Assembly (NCBI RefSeq): GCF_000716445.1
Contig: NZ_JNWK01000001.1
Span: forward strand, 124,001-188,000
Length of the DNA stretch: 64,000 nucleotides
Source: Streptomyces wedmorensis
GTDB lineage: Bacteria > Actinomycetota > Actinomycetes > Streptomycetales > Streptomycetaceae
Direction: 5' to 3'
Position 1 is the stretch's first letter. The number at the start of each line of letters is the position of its first letter. The notes below the pieces were generated by a model that was not told where the DNA came from, searched no databases, and was given only the letters and a program-made list of their open reading frames with translations. Positions 1 through 8,527 of the stretch are shown here, piece after piece. A program made the position numbers and the translations under genes.

Positions 1-20
1 TCAGCCGACCGGGCGGGTGA
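1..20 (+). CDS. 3' tail of an upstream gene (partial)
   Basis: The first bases can be read as the last codons of an upstream gene (Ser-Arg-Pro-Gly-Gly-stop), with its TGA at 18-20 overlapping the GTG start of the permease gene as GTGA. FtsX-type permeases are usually preceded by their ABC ATPase in this arrangement, so an ATPase is the likely neighbour. Only about six codons are inside the window, so this is inference from the overlap. Confidence 0.3.
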
Positions 21-1393
21 GCGCGATGTTCCCCCTCGCCCTCGGACAGCTGCGCCGCCGCCCGGCCGCCTTCGCCGGACTCGCCGTCGCCCTCTTCCTC
101 CTCGCCGCCACCACGACCCTGTTCGGCTCGCTCGTCGCCATCGACGTCACCGCGCCCGACGCCGTCCGCGACACGGAGGTCGCGGGACCCGGACTGATGG
201 TGATCGCCGGAGCCTTCGGCGAGATCGCCGTCCTGGTCGCGTTCTTCGTCGTCGTCAACGCGACCGGCTTCGCACTCCGACGCCAGCTCCGCGAACTGGC
301 CCTCCTGCGCACCATCGCGGCGACACCCCGCCAGGTACGGCGCCTGGTCCGCGCCCAGCTCCTCGCCACCACGCTCGCCGTCGCCGCACCCGGAGGACTC
401 GCCGGAACCGCCGCCGCCCACCACTTCCTCGCCGCGCTGCGCGAACGAGGCATGGCGGCGCCGGACCTGCGCGTGCCGACGACACCGCTGCCCGCCCTGG
501 CCGCCACCGCGATCACCCTCGCCGTCGGCCTCGCGGCGTCGGCCGTCGCCGTCCGGCGGATCTCCCGGATCGCGCCCGCCGCCGCCCTCACCGCGGCCTC
601 CACCGAGCACGGACGGACCGGCCTGCCGCGCCTCCTCGCCGGCGTCTGCGCCCTGGCGGGCGGCGTACTGCTGCTGCGGCTGGCCGCGACACGACCGGCC
701 GACGAGCTCGACAAGGCCGGACAGGCCGCGCTGCTCGGCTCGCTGGTGCTGCTGGTCGCGGTCGCCCTGACGGGACCGCTCGCGGCACGCGCCCTGGTGG
801 CCGCCCTGGGCACGCCGATGCGGCTGCTGATGCCCGGCACGGGATGGCTGGCCGAGGCCAACCTCCGTGGATACGCCCGCCGACTGACCTCCGCCGTGGT
901 GCCGGTAGCGCTCCTCGTGGGCCTGTCGGCGACCATGTCGATCATGACGAGCACCGCCGAACACGCGGCCCGCGCGACCAGCGCCACCTCCGCGACCGAC
1001 GTCTGGCTGCGCCAGGCCGAACTCGCCCTGCTGACCTGCTTCGCCGCCGTCTCCACGATCAACACCGTCGTCGCCGTCACGGCGGAGCGGCGGCGCGAGT
1101 TCGCCCTGCTGCGTCTCGTCGGGGCGACCCGACGGCAGCTCCTCCGCATGCTGACCGCCGAGGCCGTGCTGACCACCGCGGTCGGCGTCCTCCTCGGCGC
1201 CGCGGTCGCCGCCGCGGCCACGGCCGCGTTCAGCGCGGCGGCGACCGGGTCGGCCGTCCCGGCCGTCCCCGCCGAGGCCTGCGGCTGGATCGCCGCGGGC
1301 GCGGCGGCACTGACCGTCCCGGGCATCCTCGCCACCGGCCTCCGCACGATCCAGGGCCCGCCGACGGAACAGGCGGGCTCCGCCCGTGACTGA
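17..1393 (+). CDS. FtsX-like ABC transporter permease
   Basis: This 458-residue integral membrane protein is probably the permease of a MacB/BceB/LolCE-type ABC exporter. Hydrophobic segments are visible near residues 15-37 and 60-82, in several stretches in the middle of the protein, and near residues 290-310 and 340-425. The segment RQLRELALLRTIAATPRQ and its second copy RRREFALLRLVGATRRQ are the paired FtsX-domain signatures that follow transmembrane helices, so two FtsX domains are present in one chain. The GTG start overlaps the stop of the preceding gene, and the 3' end overlaps the histidine kinase gene by 8 bases, so the genes are translationally coupled. With a two-component system alongside, a role in sensing or exporting a cell-envelope-active compound is plausible; the substrate is unknown. 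Confidence 0.85.
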   Translation: MSAMFPLALGQLRRRPAAFAGLAVALFLLAATTTLFGSLVAIDVTAPDAVRDTEVAGPGLMVIAGAFGEIAVLVAFFVVVNATGFALRRQLRELALLRTIAATPRQVRRLVRAQLLATTLAVAAPGGLAGTAAAHHFLAALRERGMAAPDLRVPTTPLPALAATAITLAVGLAASAVAVRRISRIAPAAALTAASTEHGRTGLPRLLAGVCALAGGVLLLRLAATRPADELDKAGQAALLGSLVLLVAVALTGPLAARALVAALGTPMRLLMPGTGWLAEANLRGYARRLTSAVVPVALLVGLSATMSIMTSTAEHAARATSATSATDVWLRQAELALLTCFAAVSTINTVVAVTAERRREFALLRLVGATRRQLLRMLTAEAVLTTAVGVLLGAAVAAAATAAFSAAATGSAVPAVPAEACGWIAAGAAALTVPGILATGLRTIQGPPTEQAGSARD

Positions 1394-2780
1394 CTCCGAC
1401 GCCGCCCGTCGGCCGACAGCAGGCCCCCCGACCGGCCCCTGCGGGCCCGCGGCGGTGCCCGTGCGCGACGGGGCGCCCGGTGACGGGACGGACGCCGGGC
1501 CGTCCGGCGGCGGGAGCGCGACGGGCGGGGTGCCCACGCCGGCCGGCGGCGGCCTCGCGGGCGGCGGGCGGCGGTACTCCTCCGTGCGCGGAGGCGAGTG
1601 GGCGTTCGCCGTCCTGGGGCTGCCGCTCGCGGTGGGCGGCGGCGCGTACGCGCTGGCCGTCCTGTACGCGGGGACGCTGCTCTCCCTCACCGTGCTGGGG
1701 CTGCCGTTCGTCGTCGGCGCCCTGCTCGGTGCGCGCGGCCTCGGAACCCTGCACCGAGGCCTCGTCGGCCGGCTGCTCGGCGAGCACGTCGAGGCACCGG
1801 CCGCGCTGCCCCGCTCCGAGGGCTTCCTCGCCCGTGGCCGGACGGTCCTGACCGACGCGGTCGCCTGGCGGACGCTGGTGTACCTGCTGCTCCGACTGCC
1901 GCTCGGTGTGCTGGGGTTCGTCGCCGCGGTGGGCCTGCCCCTCGGATGCGGCTGGCTGATCGGCTTCCCGTTCTGGGGCCGACTGATGGAGCCGGACTCC
2001 CCGCCGGCCGCCTGGCTGGACGCCGTCTCCGTCCTGCTGGGCCTCGCCCTGGCGTGCGGCGTGCCCGGCGTGCTGCGCGTGCTGAGCGGCGCGAACCGGC
2101 GCCTCGCGGGGCTCCTCCTCGGGCCCGCCCAGGCCCAGCGCCGCGTCCGCGAACTGGAGACGGCCCGCGTCGCCCTGCTCGCGGACAGCGGCGACCGGCT
2201 CCGCCGTCTGGAGCGTGACCTGCACGACGGCACCCAGGCCCGACTGGTCGCCCTGGCCATCACCCTCTCGCTCACCGAGGACGCGCTGGAACCCGCCACC
2301 GGCCCCGACCTCGGCCGCCTCCGGACCCTGCTCGACCGCGCCCGGCGCCAGACCGACGAGACCGTCGCCGAACTGCGCCTGCTCACCCGCGGCATCCACC
2401 CCGTGGCCCTGGACGGCGGCCTCGGGGAGGCGCTGCCGGGTCTGACCGCCACCTCGCCCGTGCCCGTCACGGTCCGCCTCGACCTCACCGAGCGCCCGCA
2501 CGAGGCGATCGAACGGGCCGTCTACTTCTGCGCCGCCGAGCTGCTCACCAACGTCGCCCGGCACAGCGGAGCCCGTACGGCCGTGCTCGCGGCATCCGTG
2601 CGCGACGGCCGGGTCCGCCTGACGGTCCGCGACGACGGCCGGGGCGGCGCGGCTCCGGGGTCCGGCACCGGCCTCGCCGGCCTGGCCGAGCGGCTCACGG
2701 CGGTGGACGGCACCCTGCGGGTGGACAGCCCGCCCGGCGGACCGACGGAGATCACCGCCGACCTGCCCGCACGGCTGTGA
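1386..2780 (+). CDS. Two-component sensor histidine kinase (HisKA_3/NarL-type)
   Basis: This 464-residue membrane kinase probably phosphorylates the LuxR-type regulator encoded tail-to-tail at 2874-3539. The first 70 residues are a Gly/Ala/Pro-rich cytoplasmic leader. They are followed by about four hydrophobic segments (roughly residues 80-240) of the short intramembrane sensor type found in Streptomyces. The phosphoacceptor lies in RDLHDGTQARL (His at about residue 280). An HATPase_c domain follows with ELLTNVARHS (N box, about 386) and DDGRGG plus GTGLAGLAERL (G boxes). The GTG start overlaps the permease gene by 8 bases, placing kinase and transporter in one operon. The stimulus cannot be read from the sequence. 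Confidence 0.9.
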   Translation: MTDSDAARRPTAGPPTGPCGPAAVPVRDGAPGDGTDAGPSGGGSATGGVPTPAGGGLAGGGRRYSSVRGGEWAFAVLGLPLAVGGGAYALAVLYAGTLLSLTVLGLPFVVGALLGARGLGTLHRGLVGRLLGEHVEAPAALPRSEGFLARGRTVLTDAVAWRTLVYLLLRLPLGVLGFVAAVGLPLGCGWLIGFPFWGRLMEPDSPPAAWLDAVSVLLGLALACGVPGVLRVLSGANRRLAGLLLGPAQAQRRVRELETARVALLADSGDRLRRLERDLHDGTQARLVALAITLSLTEDALEPATGPDLGRLRTLLDRARRQTDETVAELRLLTRGIHPVALDGGLGEALPGLTATSPVPVTVRLDLTERPHEAIERAVYFCAAELLTNVARHSGARTAVLAASVRDGRVRLTVRDDGRGGAAPGSGTGLAGLAERLTAVDGTLRVDSPPGGPTEITADLPARL

Positions 2781-2820
2781 CCGCCGGCGGACGCCGGTCA
2801 CCGGCCGGCCCTGGGGGCCG

Positions 2821-2892
2821 GGCGAGCGCGGCCGTCACCGGCCCGGTCTCGGACGGGCGGGTGAGCGCGGCCGTCACCCGCCGGTCTCGGAC
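2821..2892. repeat. Imperfect tandem duplication at the 3' end of the response regulator gene
   Basis: Two copies of a roughly 35-38 base segment (GAGCGCGGCCGTCACC ... GGTCTCGGAC) lie head to tail at 2821-2854 and about 2855-2892. The second copy contains the stop codon and last codons of the response regulator gene. A degraded third start (GGCGAGCACGGCC) continues into the gene. It looks like slippage duplication of the gene end. Confidence 0.6.
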
Positions 2893-3539
2893 AGGTAGGC
2901 GAGCACGGCCTTCACTCGCCGGTTGTCCGCTTCCGTGGCCGGCAGGTCGAACTTGGTGAAGACGGCGGCGACGTGCTTCTCCACCGCGCGCTCCGACACC
3001 ACCAGGCGGGCGGCGACCGAGCGGTTGGAATGGCCCTGGGCCATGAGCTCGAGCACCTCCCGCTCGCGCGGCGTCAGGGTGTCGACCCGGCTGCCGCCGC
3101 GGCCGTGGACCAGCCGGTCGACGACCTCCGGGTCCAGTGCCGTTCCTCCGTCCGCCACGCGGTGCAGCGCGTCCATGAACTCGGAGGTGCGGGCGACGCG
3201 TTCCTTCAGCAGGTATCCGACGCCGGTGGCACCGGCCGCCAGGAGCCGGGACGCCCAGGCGGTCTCGATGTGCTGGGAGAAGACGAGGACGCCGACGCCG
3301 GGCGTGGTCGCCCGGATCCGCACGGCCGCGCGGATGCCCTCGTCGGTGTGGGTGGGCGGCATCCGGATGTCCACGACGGCGACGTCGGGCCGGTGCCGTT
3401 CCACCTCCGTGAGCAGGCCCTCCGCGGTACCCGCGGTGGCCATCACCCGGCATCCGCGGGCGGTGAGCAACTCGACCATCCCGTCCCGCAGGACGACGGA
3501 GTCCTCGGCCAGCACCACGCGCAGATGTCTCTCGGTCAT
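2874..3539 (-). CDS. LuxR-type response regulator
   Basis: This 221-residue NarL/LuxR-type DNA-binding regulator has a receiver domain at 1-120 with acidic pair AED at 11-13 and phosphoacceptor Asp57 in VVDIRMP, and a C-terminal helix-turn-helix (about 150-210) beginning LTPREREVLELMAQGHSN. The ATG at 3537-3539 is chosen because it begins directly at the receiver domain (MTERHLRVVLAEDS); a longer in-frame start at 3620 adds 27 residues with no similarity to the family. It is convergent with the histidine kinase rather than co-operonic, which is unusual for a cognate pair. Its 3' end sits inside a short imperfect duplication (2821-2892). Confidence 0.9.
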   Translation of the reverse strand: MTERHLRVVLAEDSVVLRDGMVELLTARGCRVMATAGTAEGLLTEVERHRPDVAVVDIRMPPTHTDEGIRAAVRIRATTPGVGVLVFSQHIETAWASRLLAAGATGVGYLLKERVARTSEFMDALHRVADGGTALDPEVVDRLVHGRGGSRVDTLTPREREVLELMAQGHSNRSVAARLVVSERAVEKHVAAVFTKFDLPATEADNRRVKAVLAYLSETGG

Positions 3540-3690
3540 CACGCCATTATCGGCCCCCCGCGTCCCGGCACGGGTCGCCCGCCACTCGTGAACGGCGCGT
3601 GAAACCAGCGGTGGTCGCATGTACTTCTCATCCGCTCCGGCCTAACGTCGGGCGGCGGCGCGACGCACCAACGGATTCCTAGGAGATGTC

Positions 3691-5280
3691 TTGACCACCC
3701 GACCGCCCCGCAGGCGAACACGCGCGCTCGCGCTGGTCACCGCGCTCGCGGCGACCCTCCTGGCGGGCGCCGCGCCCGTCGCCCAGGCGGAGGAGATACC
3801 CCTCGCACTGGGGCACCGGCTCGTCGACCACTACGAGGGCGCCCCCGCGACCGCGCGGCCCGTGCCCGGCAGGGCGCCGGCCCAGCATCCGTACCTCGCC
3901 CCCAACGGCCGCAGCGGCATGCACGCCGACGGCGCCGGCAGCGGCACCCACCCCTTCTCCGGGCCGCTCGGACGCGACCCCGAGGTCCTCAGCGCGAAGA
4001 TCGCCCCCGTCGGCGGCGAGTGCGCCACCGTCACCTTCGACGCCGCCGGCCGTCTGATCACCGTCTGCGGCACCTTCAGCGGCTTCCTCCTGAAGCTGCT
4101 CGACCCGCGCACCCTGGACACGCTCGCCGAGTACAGGCTGCCGCAGCGGTCCTCCACCGTGGAGGCGGTCACCCGCCTCGACTTCGAGAAGATCTTCAAG
4201 GACACCTCGGGCGGCGCCTACTTCTACCTGGACGACCGGGACCGCGTCGTCCTCGCCGACTCCCGCCAGCACGTCCTGCGGATCGCCCACCGCCAGAAGG
4301 CCGACGGGACCTGGGAGTTCGTCGTCGAGGACGACTGGGACCTCACGTCCCTGGTCCCGCACGACTGCATCAGCTGGACCGACCTGTTCCCCAGCGGCGT
4401 CTGCGACCCCGTCACCTCCGTCATGCCCGACTGGGACGGCCGGATCTGGTGGGTCACCCGGCTCGGCCGCGTCGGCACCGTCGACCCCGCGACGGGCGCC
4501 CTGCGCGCGATCCGGCTCGACGGGGAGGAGATCCAGAACTCGTTCTCCGTCGCCGAGGACGGTGTCTCCATCGTCACCGACCACGCCCTGTACGCCTTCG
4601 GCGCCGACGCCGACGGCACGCCGCGCGTCCGGTGGCGCGAGACGTACGACCGGGGGACCGGTACCAAGCCCGGTTCCGTGAACCAGGGTTCGGGCACCAC
4701 CCCCGACCTCTTCGGCGAACGGGACCGGTACGTCGCCATCACCGACAACGCCGACGACCGCATGAACGTCCTCGTCTACCGGCGGGGTGCCGGGGTACCC
4801 GCCGCGGAGCGGCTCGTCTGCAAGGTGCCGGTGTTCCGCTCCGGGGCGTCGACCACCGACAACTCCCTGATCAGCTGGGGCGACAGCCTGGTCGTCGAGA
4901 ACAACTACGGCTACGAGAACCCGAGTACGCTCGCCCTCGGCCGCAGTGTCGTCGGCGGCGCGACCCGGATCGACGTCCGCGCCGACGGCAGCGGCTGCGA
5001 CACCGTGTGGGAGAGCGACGTCCGCTCGCCGTCCACCGTCCCGAAGCTCTCCACCGCGAACGGGCTGCTGTACTTCTACGAGAAGGAGCCCAACGCGTTC
5101 GGCATCGACGCCTGGTACCTCACCGCCGTCGACTTCCGCACCGGGCGGCGGGTCTTCAAGCGCTTCACCGGCACCGGCCTCGCGTACGACAACAACTGGG
5201 CGCCGATCACCATCGGTCCCGACGGCACCGCCTACGTCGGGGTGTTCAACGGCCTCGTCGCGGTCCGCGACGGCTCCTGA
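3691..5280 (+). CDS. Secreted protein with propeller-like repeats, function unknown
   Basis: This 529-residue protein has an N-terminal signal peptide: an Arg-rich start (PPRRRTR), a hydrophobic core ALALVTALAATLLAG and an AQA cleavage site near residue 32. The mature part is rich in short beta-strand motifs of the kind seen in PQQ-like or quinoprotein propellers, such as GRIWWVTRLGRVGTVDP, AITDNADDRMNVLVYRR and GPDGTAYVGVFNGLVAV. I recognise no catalytic motif. Start: TTG at 3691, six bases after a clear AGGAG (3681-3685). Mature-region cysteines suggest disulfides. It stands alone, followed by a hairpin terminator at 5291-5320. The enzyme or binding role is not known. Confidence 0.8.
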   Translation: MTTRPPRRRTRALALVTALAATLLAGAAPVAQAEEIPLALGHRLVDHYEGAPATARPVPGRAPAQHPYLAPNGRSGMHADGAGSGTHPFSGPLGRDPEVLSAKIAPVGGECATVTFDAAGRLITVCGTFSGFLLKLLDPRTLDTLAEYRLPQRSSTVEAVTRLDFEKIFKDTSGGAYFYLDDRDRVVLADSRQHVLRIAHRQKADGTWEFVVEDDWDLTSLVPHDCISWTDLFPSGVCDPVTSVMPDWDGRIWWVTRLGRVGTVDPATGALRAIRLDGEEIQNSFSVAEDGVSIVTDHALYAFGADADGTPRVRWRETYDRGTGTKPGSVNQGSGTTPDLFGERDRYVAITDNADDRMNVLVYRRGAGVPAAERLVCKVPVFRSGASTTDNSLISWGDSLVVENNYGYENPSTLALGRSVVGGATRIDVRADGSGCDTVWESDVRSPSTVPKLSTANGLLYFYEKEPNAFGIDAWYLTAVDFRTGRRVFKRFTGTGLAYDNNWAPITIGPDGTAYVGVFNGLVAVRDGS

Positions 5281-5290
5281 CCCGCACGGA

Positions 5291-5320
5291 ACCGCCCCGG
5301 GGCCACAGGGCCGGGGCGGT
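5291..5320. terminator. Bidirectional hairpin terminator
   Basis: A perfect inverted repeat with arms ACCGCCCCGG and CCGGGGCGGT and a 10-base loop lies 10 bases past the stop of the secreted-protein gene and 12 bases past the stop of the convergent VOC gene. No U-tract follows, as is usual for Streptomyces terminators. Confidence 0.75.
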
Positions 5321-5332
5321 GTCCCGCACCGG

Positions 5333-6133
5333 TCATTCCATCTCGGGCATCTCGCCGACCGTGGTCCGCAGGTCGATGACCGCGAACGCGGCGCCCTGCG
5401 GGTCCAGGATGGCCGCGAACCGGCCGTAGGGGCTGTCCATCGGCCCGAAGACCTTGCGCCCGCCGACCGCCTCGGCCCTCTCGACGGCCTTGTCGCAGTT
5501 GTCGACGGCGAAGTAGATCTGGATGTACGAGGGGATCTCCGGCGGGAAGTCCTCCGAGGTCATCTTCATCCGGCCGAGCACGGGCTCTTTGCCACCGAGG
5601 TCGAAGACCCGGTAGTCCACGTGCTCGTCCTTCATCTTCTTGGAGGAGTAGCCGAAGACGGAGGTGAGGAAGGCGTCGGACTTGTCCGGCTCCCGGGTGA
5701 AGACCTCGGCCCAGGCGTACGATCCGGTCTGGCCCTCCAGCTCGAAGCCCTCGTGCACCCCGGGCTGCCAGACGCCGAACGTGACGCCGGTCGGATCCTG
5801 CGCGATGCACATCGACCCGAAGTCGCCGACCTGCATCGGCTCCATCAGGACCGTGCCGCCCGCCGCCCGGATCTTCGCCGCCGTGGCGGCGACGTCCGGC
5901 GAGGAGAAGTACAGACACCAGGCCGACTGCGGCTCGCCGTCCTGTCCCGGCATGGGCGGGACGACGGCCGCGACCGCCTTGTCGCCCTTGTACGCCTGCG
6001 TGTAGTTGCCGTATTCCGTGGAGGACTCGCCGAAGGTCCAGCCGAGCACCTCGCCGTAGAACGTCTTGGCGCCCTCGACGTCGGTGAACATCGCGTCGGT
6101 CCAGACCGGCGTGCCTTCAGGTCGTGCGGCCAT
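5333..6133 (-). CDS. VOC (glyoxalase/bleomycin resistance) family protein, two domains
   Basis: This 266-residue cytoplasmic protein has two beta-alpha-beta-beta-beta VOC modules. The first begins TPVWTDAMFTDVEGAKTFYG (about 8-125) and the second GSYAWAEVFTREPDKSDAFL (about 140-255). Each carries the D/E-x-A-K/D-x-F-Y pattern typical of these metalloproteins. Such double-module proteins in Streptomyces are generally uncharacterised; known relatives bind metal and small molecules (isomerases, dioxygenases, resistance proteins). The ATG at 6131-6133 follows a GGAAGAGAGAG ribosome-binding region. Monocistronic. Confidence 0.85.
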   Translation of the reverse strand: MAARPEGTPVWTDAMFTDVEGAKTFYGEVLGWTFGESSTEYGNYTQAYKGDKAVAAVVPPMPGQDGEPQSAWCLYFSSPDVAATAAKIRAAGGTVLMEPMQVGDFGSMCIAQDPTGVTFGVWQPGVHEGFELEGQTGSYAWAEVFTREPDKSDAFLTSVFGYSSKKMKDEHVDYRVFDLGGKEPVLGRMKMTSEDFPPEIPSYIQIYFAVDNCDKAVERAEAVGGRKVFGPMDSPYGRFAAILDPQGAAFAVIDLRTTVGEMPEME

Positions 6134-6251
6134 GACGGTGACTCTCTCTTCCGGTCGAGGACGTGTTTCCTTCGAGCCACGCTAGCCAGGGTGGCGGGGC
6201 CCCGCTCGGTGACGGAGAGTGACCGGAGATCGCCGTCGCGGGGCGGGGACG

Positions 6252-6752
6252 TCATTCCGGCAGGCGCCCCATCGCGTACCGGTGGAACGGGCCGTCGGGC
6301 AGTGGGAGTTCGGGTCGCCACATCCGAAGGACCTGCGCGGAGGGCAGGAACAGCGCCTCCGGCAGGCGGTCCGGCTCCGTCCACTCCCATCGCTCGATCT
6401 TCTCCGGTTCGGCCGCGGCGGGCACCCCGTCGAAGACCCGCACCACCGTGGCCACGGTCATCCGGGTCAGCCGCGCCGACGTGACCGCGTCCAGGACGAG
6501 CCCGAGCACCTCGACGTCCGCGGCATCGGCGACGAGCGTGGTCTCCTCGGCCAGCTCGCGGACGACCGCCGCCTCGATCGACTCGCCCGGCTCGACCTTG
6601 CCGCCCGGCAGTTCCCACACCCCTGAGCGGTCCAGGCCCAGCAGGACCCGGCCGGTGTCGTCGACGACCACGACCCCCGCGCCGAGGGAGGCCTGGGCGG
6701 GCGGCGGCTCGACGTTGCGGCGGGCGGTGGCGGCGTGATCTGCGGTCGTCAT
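6252..6752 (-). CDS. Nudix hydrolase
   Basis: This 166-residue protein should hydrolyse a nucleoside diphosphate linked to another moiety. The Nudix box spans [15 protein letters not shown] and RELAEETTL (about residues 50-72). The canonical pattern G-x5-E-x7-R-E-U-x-E-E-x-G-U is met except that the conserved Gly near the end is Thr (EETTL). The catalytic REUxEE core is intact, so activity is still expected. ATG at 6750-6752 is preferred over a GTG ten codons upstream (6782), because an AGGGG ribosome-binding site lies about 6 bases before the ATG and none is visible before the GTG. Substrate is unknown. Confidence 0.88.
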   Translation of the reverse strand: MTTADHAATARRNVEPPPAQASLGAGVVVVDDTGRVLLGLDRSGVWELPGGKVEPGESIEAAVVRELAEETTLVADAADVEVLGLVLDAVTSARLTRMTVATVVRVFDGVPAAAEPEKIERWEWTEPDRLPEALFLPSAQVLRMWRPELPLPDGPFHRYAMGRLPE

Positions 6753-7003
6753 GGGCCCCTGTCTACCAGGAGGCACTGACACGTAACAAAAGTGAGAAAC
6801 CTCTTGATTCGGGCGCGAAAAGGAGGAAACTCTTTCTTACACCGGACAACCGGAGAGAGCCGCACCCGCCTCCGAAGACGTTCGAAGGCCCGCGTGACCC
6901 TTTCAGCAGGCTCTGGCCAGGCCCCCGGCGGGGCCGGTCGGCCACGGGAACCGTCGGCGACGGCCTACGACCCGCGCGAACCGACCCGGACCGCCGGGGA
7001 CTG

Positions 7004-7975
7004 TCATGCCCCGGGCCCCGCTCCGGCACCCGAGGACGCAGCCGGTACCACCGCCACCGGACAGTGGGCATGGTGCAGGACCGCGTGCGCCACGGAACCG
7101 ATGAGCAACGAGCCCAGATGGTGCCGGTGGTGCCGTCCCACCACCAGCAGGCCCGCGTCCCGCGAACCCTCCACGAGCCGCCCCGCCGCGTCGCCCGGCG
7201 CCACCACGGGGACGAGCCCCACCCCCGGCCACCGCGCGGCGAACGGCCGCAACCGCTCCTCCTGCTCCCGCTCCGCCTCCCGTACGAGCTCCGCGCCGTC
7301 GTCCGTCAGGGGAAGCGGCGGCGGCACCTGGAGCGCCGGGGACGGCGCCGCGAGCAGGGCGCCCGACTGCGGGGGCAGCCGGAACGCCGTCACGGCCTCC
7401 AGCGGCACGCCCCGGCGGTGCGCCGCCTCGAAGGCGAAGTCCACCACCTCGTCCGGAGTCTCCTCCGGGTGCAGGCCGAGCAGCACCCGGCCCGCCTCCG
7501 CCCCGCCCCCCAGAGCGGCCGCGCGTGCCTCGTGCGGCACGACGACGAGCGGACAGGGCGCGGTCATCGCGAGGGTGCGGCTGGTCGAACCGAGCAGCAG
7601 GCTCGCGAAGCCGCCGTGTCCCCGGGAGCCGGTGACCAGGAGCCGGCCGCCGCGTGCCGCCGCCGGCAGCGCGTCGGTCACGGACCCGTCGAGCGAGGCG
7701 TACCGCACCGGAACGGAGTGCCCGCCCTCCTCGACGACGGTCCGCACGGCCTTCAGGACCGTGTCGGGAAGCTCCGGGTCCGTGCCCAGGGAGGCGATCC
7801 GGGCGGCGCCCAGCTGGAGCGCGTCGGACCGCACGTGGGCGACGACCAGGGGAGTCCCCAGGCTCTCCGCCGCGCCCAGGGCCCACTCGAGGGCGCGGAG
7901 ACTGTGCTCGGATCCGTCCACGCCGACGACGACCGGCGGCTCGGACGCGGTGTTCGTGCTGCTCGTGTCACTCAT
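7004..7975 (-). CDS. Universal stress protein, tandem UspA domains
   Basis: This 323-residue cytoplasmic protein has two UspA domains in tandem. Domain 1 (about 14-148) starts PPVVVGVDGSEHSLRAL and ends with the ATP-binding signature GSRGHGGFASLLLGSTS. Domain 2 (about 165-315) has the looser GRHHRHHLGSLLIGSV. Fused double-Usp proteins in actinomycetes belong to dormancy and stress regulons and bind ATP. A GGGAGG ribosome-binding site precedes the ATG at 7973-7975 and lies within a small hairpin (7976-7992). Monocistronic, downstream of the DUF5997 terminator. Confidence 0.92.
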   Translation of the reverse strand: MSDTSSTNTASEPPVVVGVDGSEHSLRALEWALGAAESLGTPLVVAHVRSDALQLGAARIASLGTDPELPDTVLKAVRTVVEEGGHSVPVRYASLDGSVTDALPAAARGGRLLVTGSRGHGGFASLLLGSTSRTLAMTAPCPLVVVPHEARAAALGGGAEAGRVLLGLHPEETPDEVVDFAFEAAHRRGVPLEAVTAFRLPPQSGALLAAPSPALQVPPPLPLTDDGAELVREAEREQEERLRPFAARWPGVGLVPVVAPGDAAGRLVEGSRDAGLLVVGRHHRHHLGSLLIGSVAHAVLHHAHCPVAVVPAASSGAGAGPGA

Positions 7976-8003
7976 GAGGGAATGCCTCCCTCACCCGCAC
8001 ACG

Positions 8004-8046
8004 CGCCACGCCGGTCCGGACCCCCTCGGTCCGGACCGGCGTGGCG
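8004..8046 (-). terminator. Strong hairpin terminator after the DUF5997 gene
   Basis: A 17-base perfect inverted repeat (left arm 8004-8020 beginning CGCCACGCCGGTCCGGA, right arm 8030-8046) with a 9-base loop lies between the end of the DUF5997 gene and the universal stress gene. It is one of the longest perfect stems in the window. Confidence 0.8.
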
Positions 8047-8063
8047 TGGCGTGTGGGGACGGT

Positions 8064-8462
8064 TCAGGCGTCCTGGCTGCGGCGCGCCCGCTCCGCGTCG
8101 CGCTCCTTGATGCGGACGGTCTCCTTGCGGACCTCCGACTGGGTGGCGCGCTCCTTCTTCAGCCACTCGGGGAGTTCCTGCTTGATCGCCTCGATCTGCT
8201 CGGTGGTGAGGGGCTCGGTGATCCCGCCGCGAGCGAGACCGGCGATGGAGACGCCGAGCTTGTTCGCGACGACCGGGCGGGGGTGCGGGCCGTTGGCGCG
8301 CAGCTCCTGGAGCCAGGCGGGCGGGTTGGCCTGGAGCTCGGTCAGCTCGGCGCGCGAGACGACACCCTCCTGGAAGTCGGCGGGGGTGGCCTCGAGGTAC
8401 ACACCCAGCTTCTTCGCCGCGGTCGCGGGCTTCATCGTCTGGGTGTTCTGGTGCGACGTCAT
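8064..8462 (-). CDS. DUF5997 family protein
   Basis: This 132-residue soluble protein is of unknown function. I recognise it as the actinobacterial DUF5997 family from its N-terminal region MKPATAAKKLGVYLEATP and the pattern PPAWLQELRANGPHPRPVVA followed by a charged helical C-terminus (KERDAERARRSQ). The ATG at 8460-8462 (MTSHQN) is preferred to an ATG seven codons upstream, because family members usually begin here. It is divergent from an orphan LysR-type substrate-binding protein, with only 64 bases between the two starts. In Streptomyces these two genes commonly sit side by side, which suggests shared function or regulation. Confidence 0.82.
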   Translation of the reverse strand: MTSHQNTQTMKPATAAKKLGVYLEATPADFQEGVVSRAELTELQANPPAWLQELRANGPHPRPVVANKLGVSIAGLARGGITEPLTTEQIEAIKQELPEWLKKERATQSEVRKETVRIKERDAERARRSQDA

Positions 8463-8514
8463 GGTGTCAAGGGTATCGAGCATGCGGGCGACCTCCGACC
8501 ACGCCCGCTACCGG

Positions 8515-8527
8515 TAGCCTGGCGGGG
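8515..8527 (+). promoter_or_regulatory. -10 element implying a leaderless transcript
   Basis: TAGCCT at 8515-8520 is followed six bases later by the GTG start of the next gene at 8527. Transcription would begin at or next to the start codon. No Shine-Dalgarno sequence precedes the GTG, which agrees with leaderless translation. Confidence 0.5.
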
